The notes under the pieces are model-generated. The model was given only the letters and a program-made list of their open reading frames with translations. It made no database searches and was not told the origin of the DNA. Shown piece by piece: positions 54,400 through 54,785 of a stretch of DNA of 54,785 nt. A program made the translations under genes and the position numbers. Numbering within the stretch: position 1 is the first letter of the stretch; each line of letters opens with the position of its first letter. The DNA comes from Rhizoclosmatium globosum (taxonomy: Eukaryota; Chytridiomycota; Chytridiomycetes; Chytridiales; Chytriomycetaceae), in NCBI GenBank assembly GCA_002104985.1, contig MCGO01000240.1, positions 1 to 54,785 of the forward strand, written 5' to 3'.

Positions 54400-54785
54400 A
54401 TGACAATTGCATCTGATGCAGTTGGACGCAACTTCTGTGGCCCGCACAAGAAGGATATGTGCCATATTTGTGGCATGGACTTTCGAATGACGAACGAGTT
54501 GGCAGAGATTCGAGCTGGATTGAGACCTGAACCTACCAAGTTGCAGAAACTCGCCGAGGAGAGAACCATCCTTCAGCGTGGAATCCGCTTCATGCGTGGG
54601 CCGGCAGGGTACCTCCAGTGATGAAGGCAAACTACGACTTCCATGTTCAGCAGCTTGCGAAGGTCGAGAAGGAAATTGAAGAGCTTACCAAGGCCGAGTC
54701 TGATCGAAAAGAGCTGGAAGAAGCGACTGCAAAGTCAAGGGCAAAGTATGCCAGCCAGGATGCAGATACAAGGGCGATAGCGATG
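54400..54785 (+). CDS. Hypothetical zinc-binding coiled-coil protein (continues past the right edge)
   Basis: MTIASDAVGRNFCGPHKKDM then CHICGMDF forms a C-x2-H-x4-C-x2-C cluster typical of a small zinc site. An amphipathic region (LQKLAEERTILQRGIRFMRG) follows. Near 54590-54610 the frame shifts and continues VPPVMKANYDFHVQQLAKVE and a Glu/Lys-rich coiled coil to the window end. A one-base indel is the simplest cause. A six-codon upstream frame (54383-54403) overlaps the start codon as ATGA. Family not recognised. Confidence 0.5.

Overview
The window reads as gene-dense nuclear DNA of a flagellated early-diverging fungus, most likely a chytrid. Evidence: many short GT-AG introns (often 45-90 nt), a fungal two-pore TOK-type potassium channel and the fungal domain of unknown function DUF7918, together with motile-cilium genes (DNAI3/WDR63-type inner-arm dynein intermediate chain, IFT43, a BBOF1-like basal-body coiled coil) that most fungi have lost. 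All family names come from motifs I recognised by eye; no database search was run. Exon joins are my own reading of splice sites and frames.

Layout. 1-5.1 kb: DNAI3 (3' part, minus), a PP2C phosphatase (plus), APRT (minus). 5.2-11.1 kb: a head-to-tail array of five minus-strand paralogs, each with a DUF7918-like domain; four of the five end in two SUMO-interacting-type motifs around a PKK cluster. 11.2-20.1 kb: a receptor-like gene fusing a glycine-betaine-type solute-binding domain to a Cys-rich stalk and a multi-helix membrane region; two genes sharing a six-cysteine domain; tRNA-His and a decayed copy; a sixth DUF7918 gene; and a dead partial copy of the receptor interrupted by a 360-bp solo LTR with a 5-bp target duplication. 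20.2-36.5 kb: tRNA-Trp, NOP14, ferrochelatase, an F-box-like LRR protein, an armadillo plus double-SPRY protein, IFT43, a helical-repeat protein and a bZIP factor. 36.6-41.5 kb: a CCCH/methyltransferase-like protein, RPB12, a dynein intermediate chain with many frame breaks, and a seventh DUF7918/SIM gene. 41.6-42.2 kb: two identical 224-bp repeats followed by three GGGTTA telomere-type units. 42.3-54.8 kb: TOK channel, an unknown gene, ASF1, RPL26, SNRPG, a ZC3H3-like five-finger protein, a GABA-B-type class C receptor, a BBOF1-like gene and a partial gene at the right edge.

How the genes fit together. Housekeeping genes (heme, purine salvage, ribosome, splicing, transcription, chromatin) are interspersed with flagellar genes and with membrane sensors (solute-binding receptor, class C receptor, potassium channel) that would suit a swimming zoospore. 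The most novel material is the DUF7918/tandem-SIM family, the solute-binding-domain receptor with its LTR-broken copy, and the six-cysteine family.

Caution: several genes carry one-base frame breaks, often at short homopolymers. Some are probably assembly indels; the cluster in the dynein intermediate chain could instead be gene decay.
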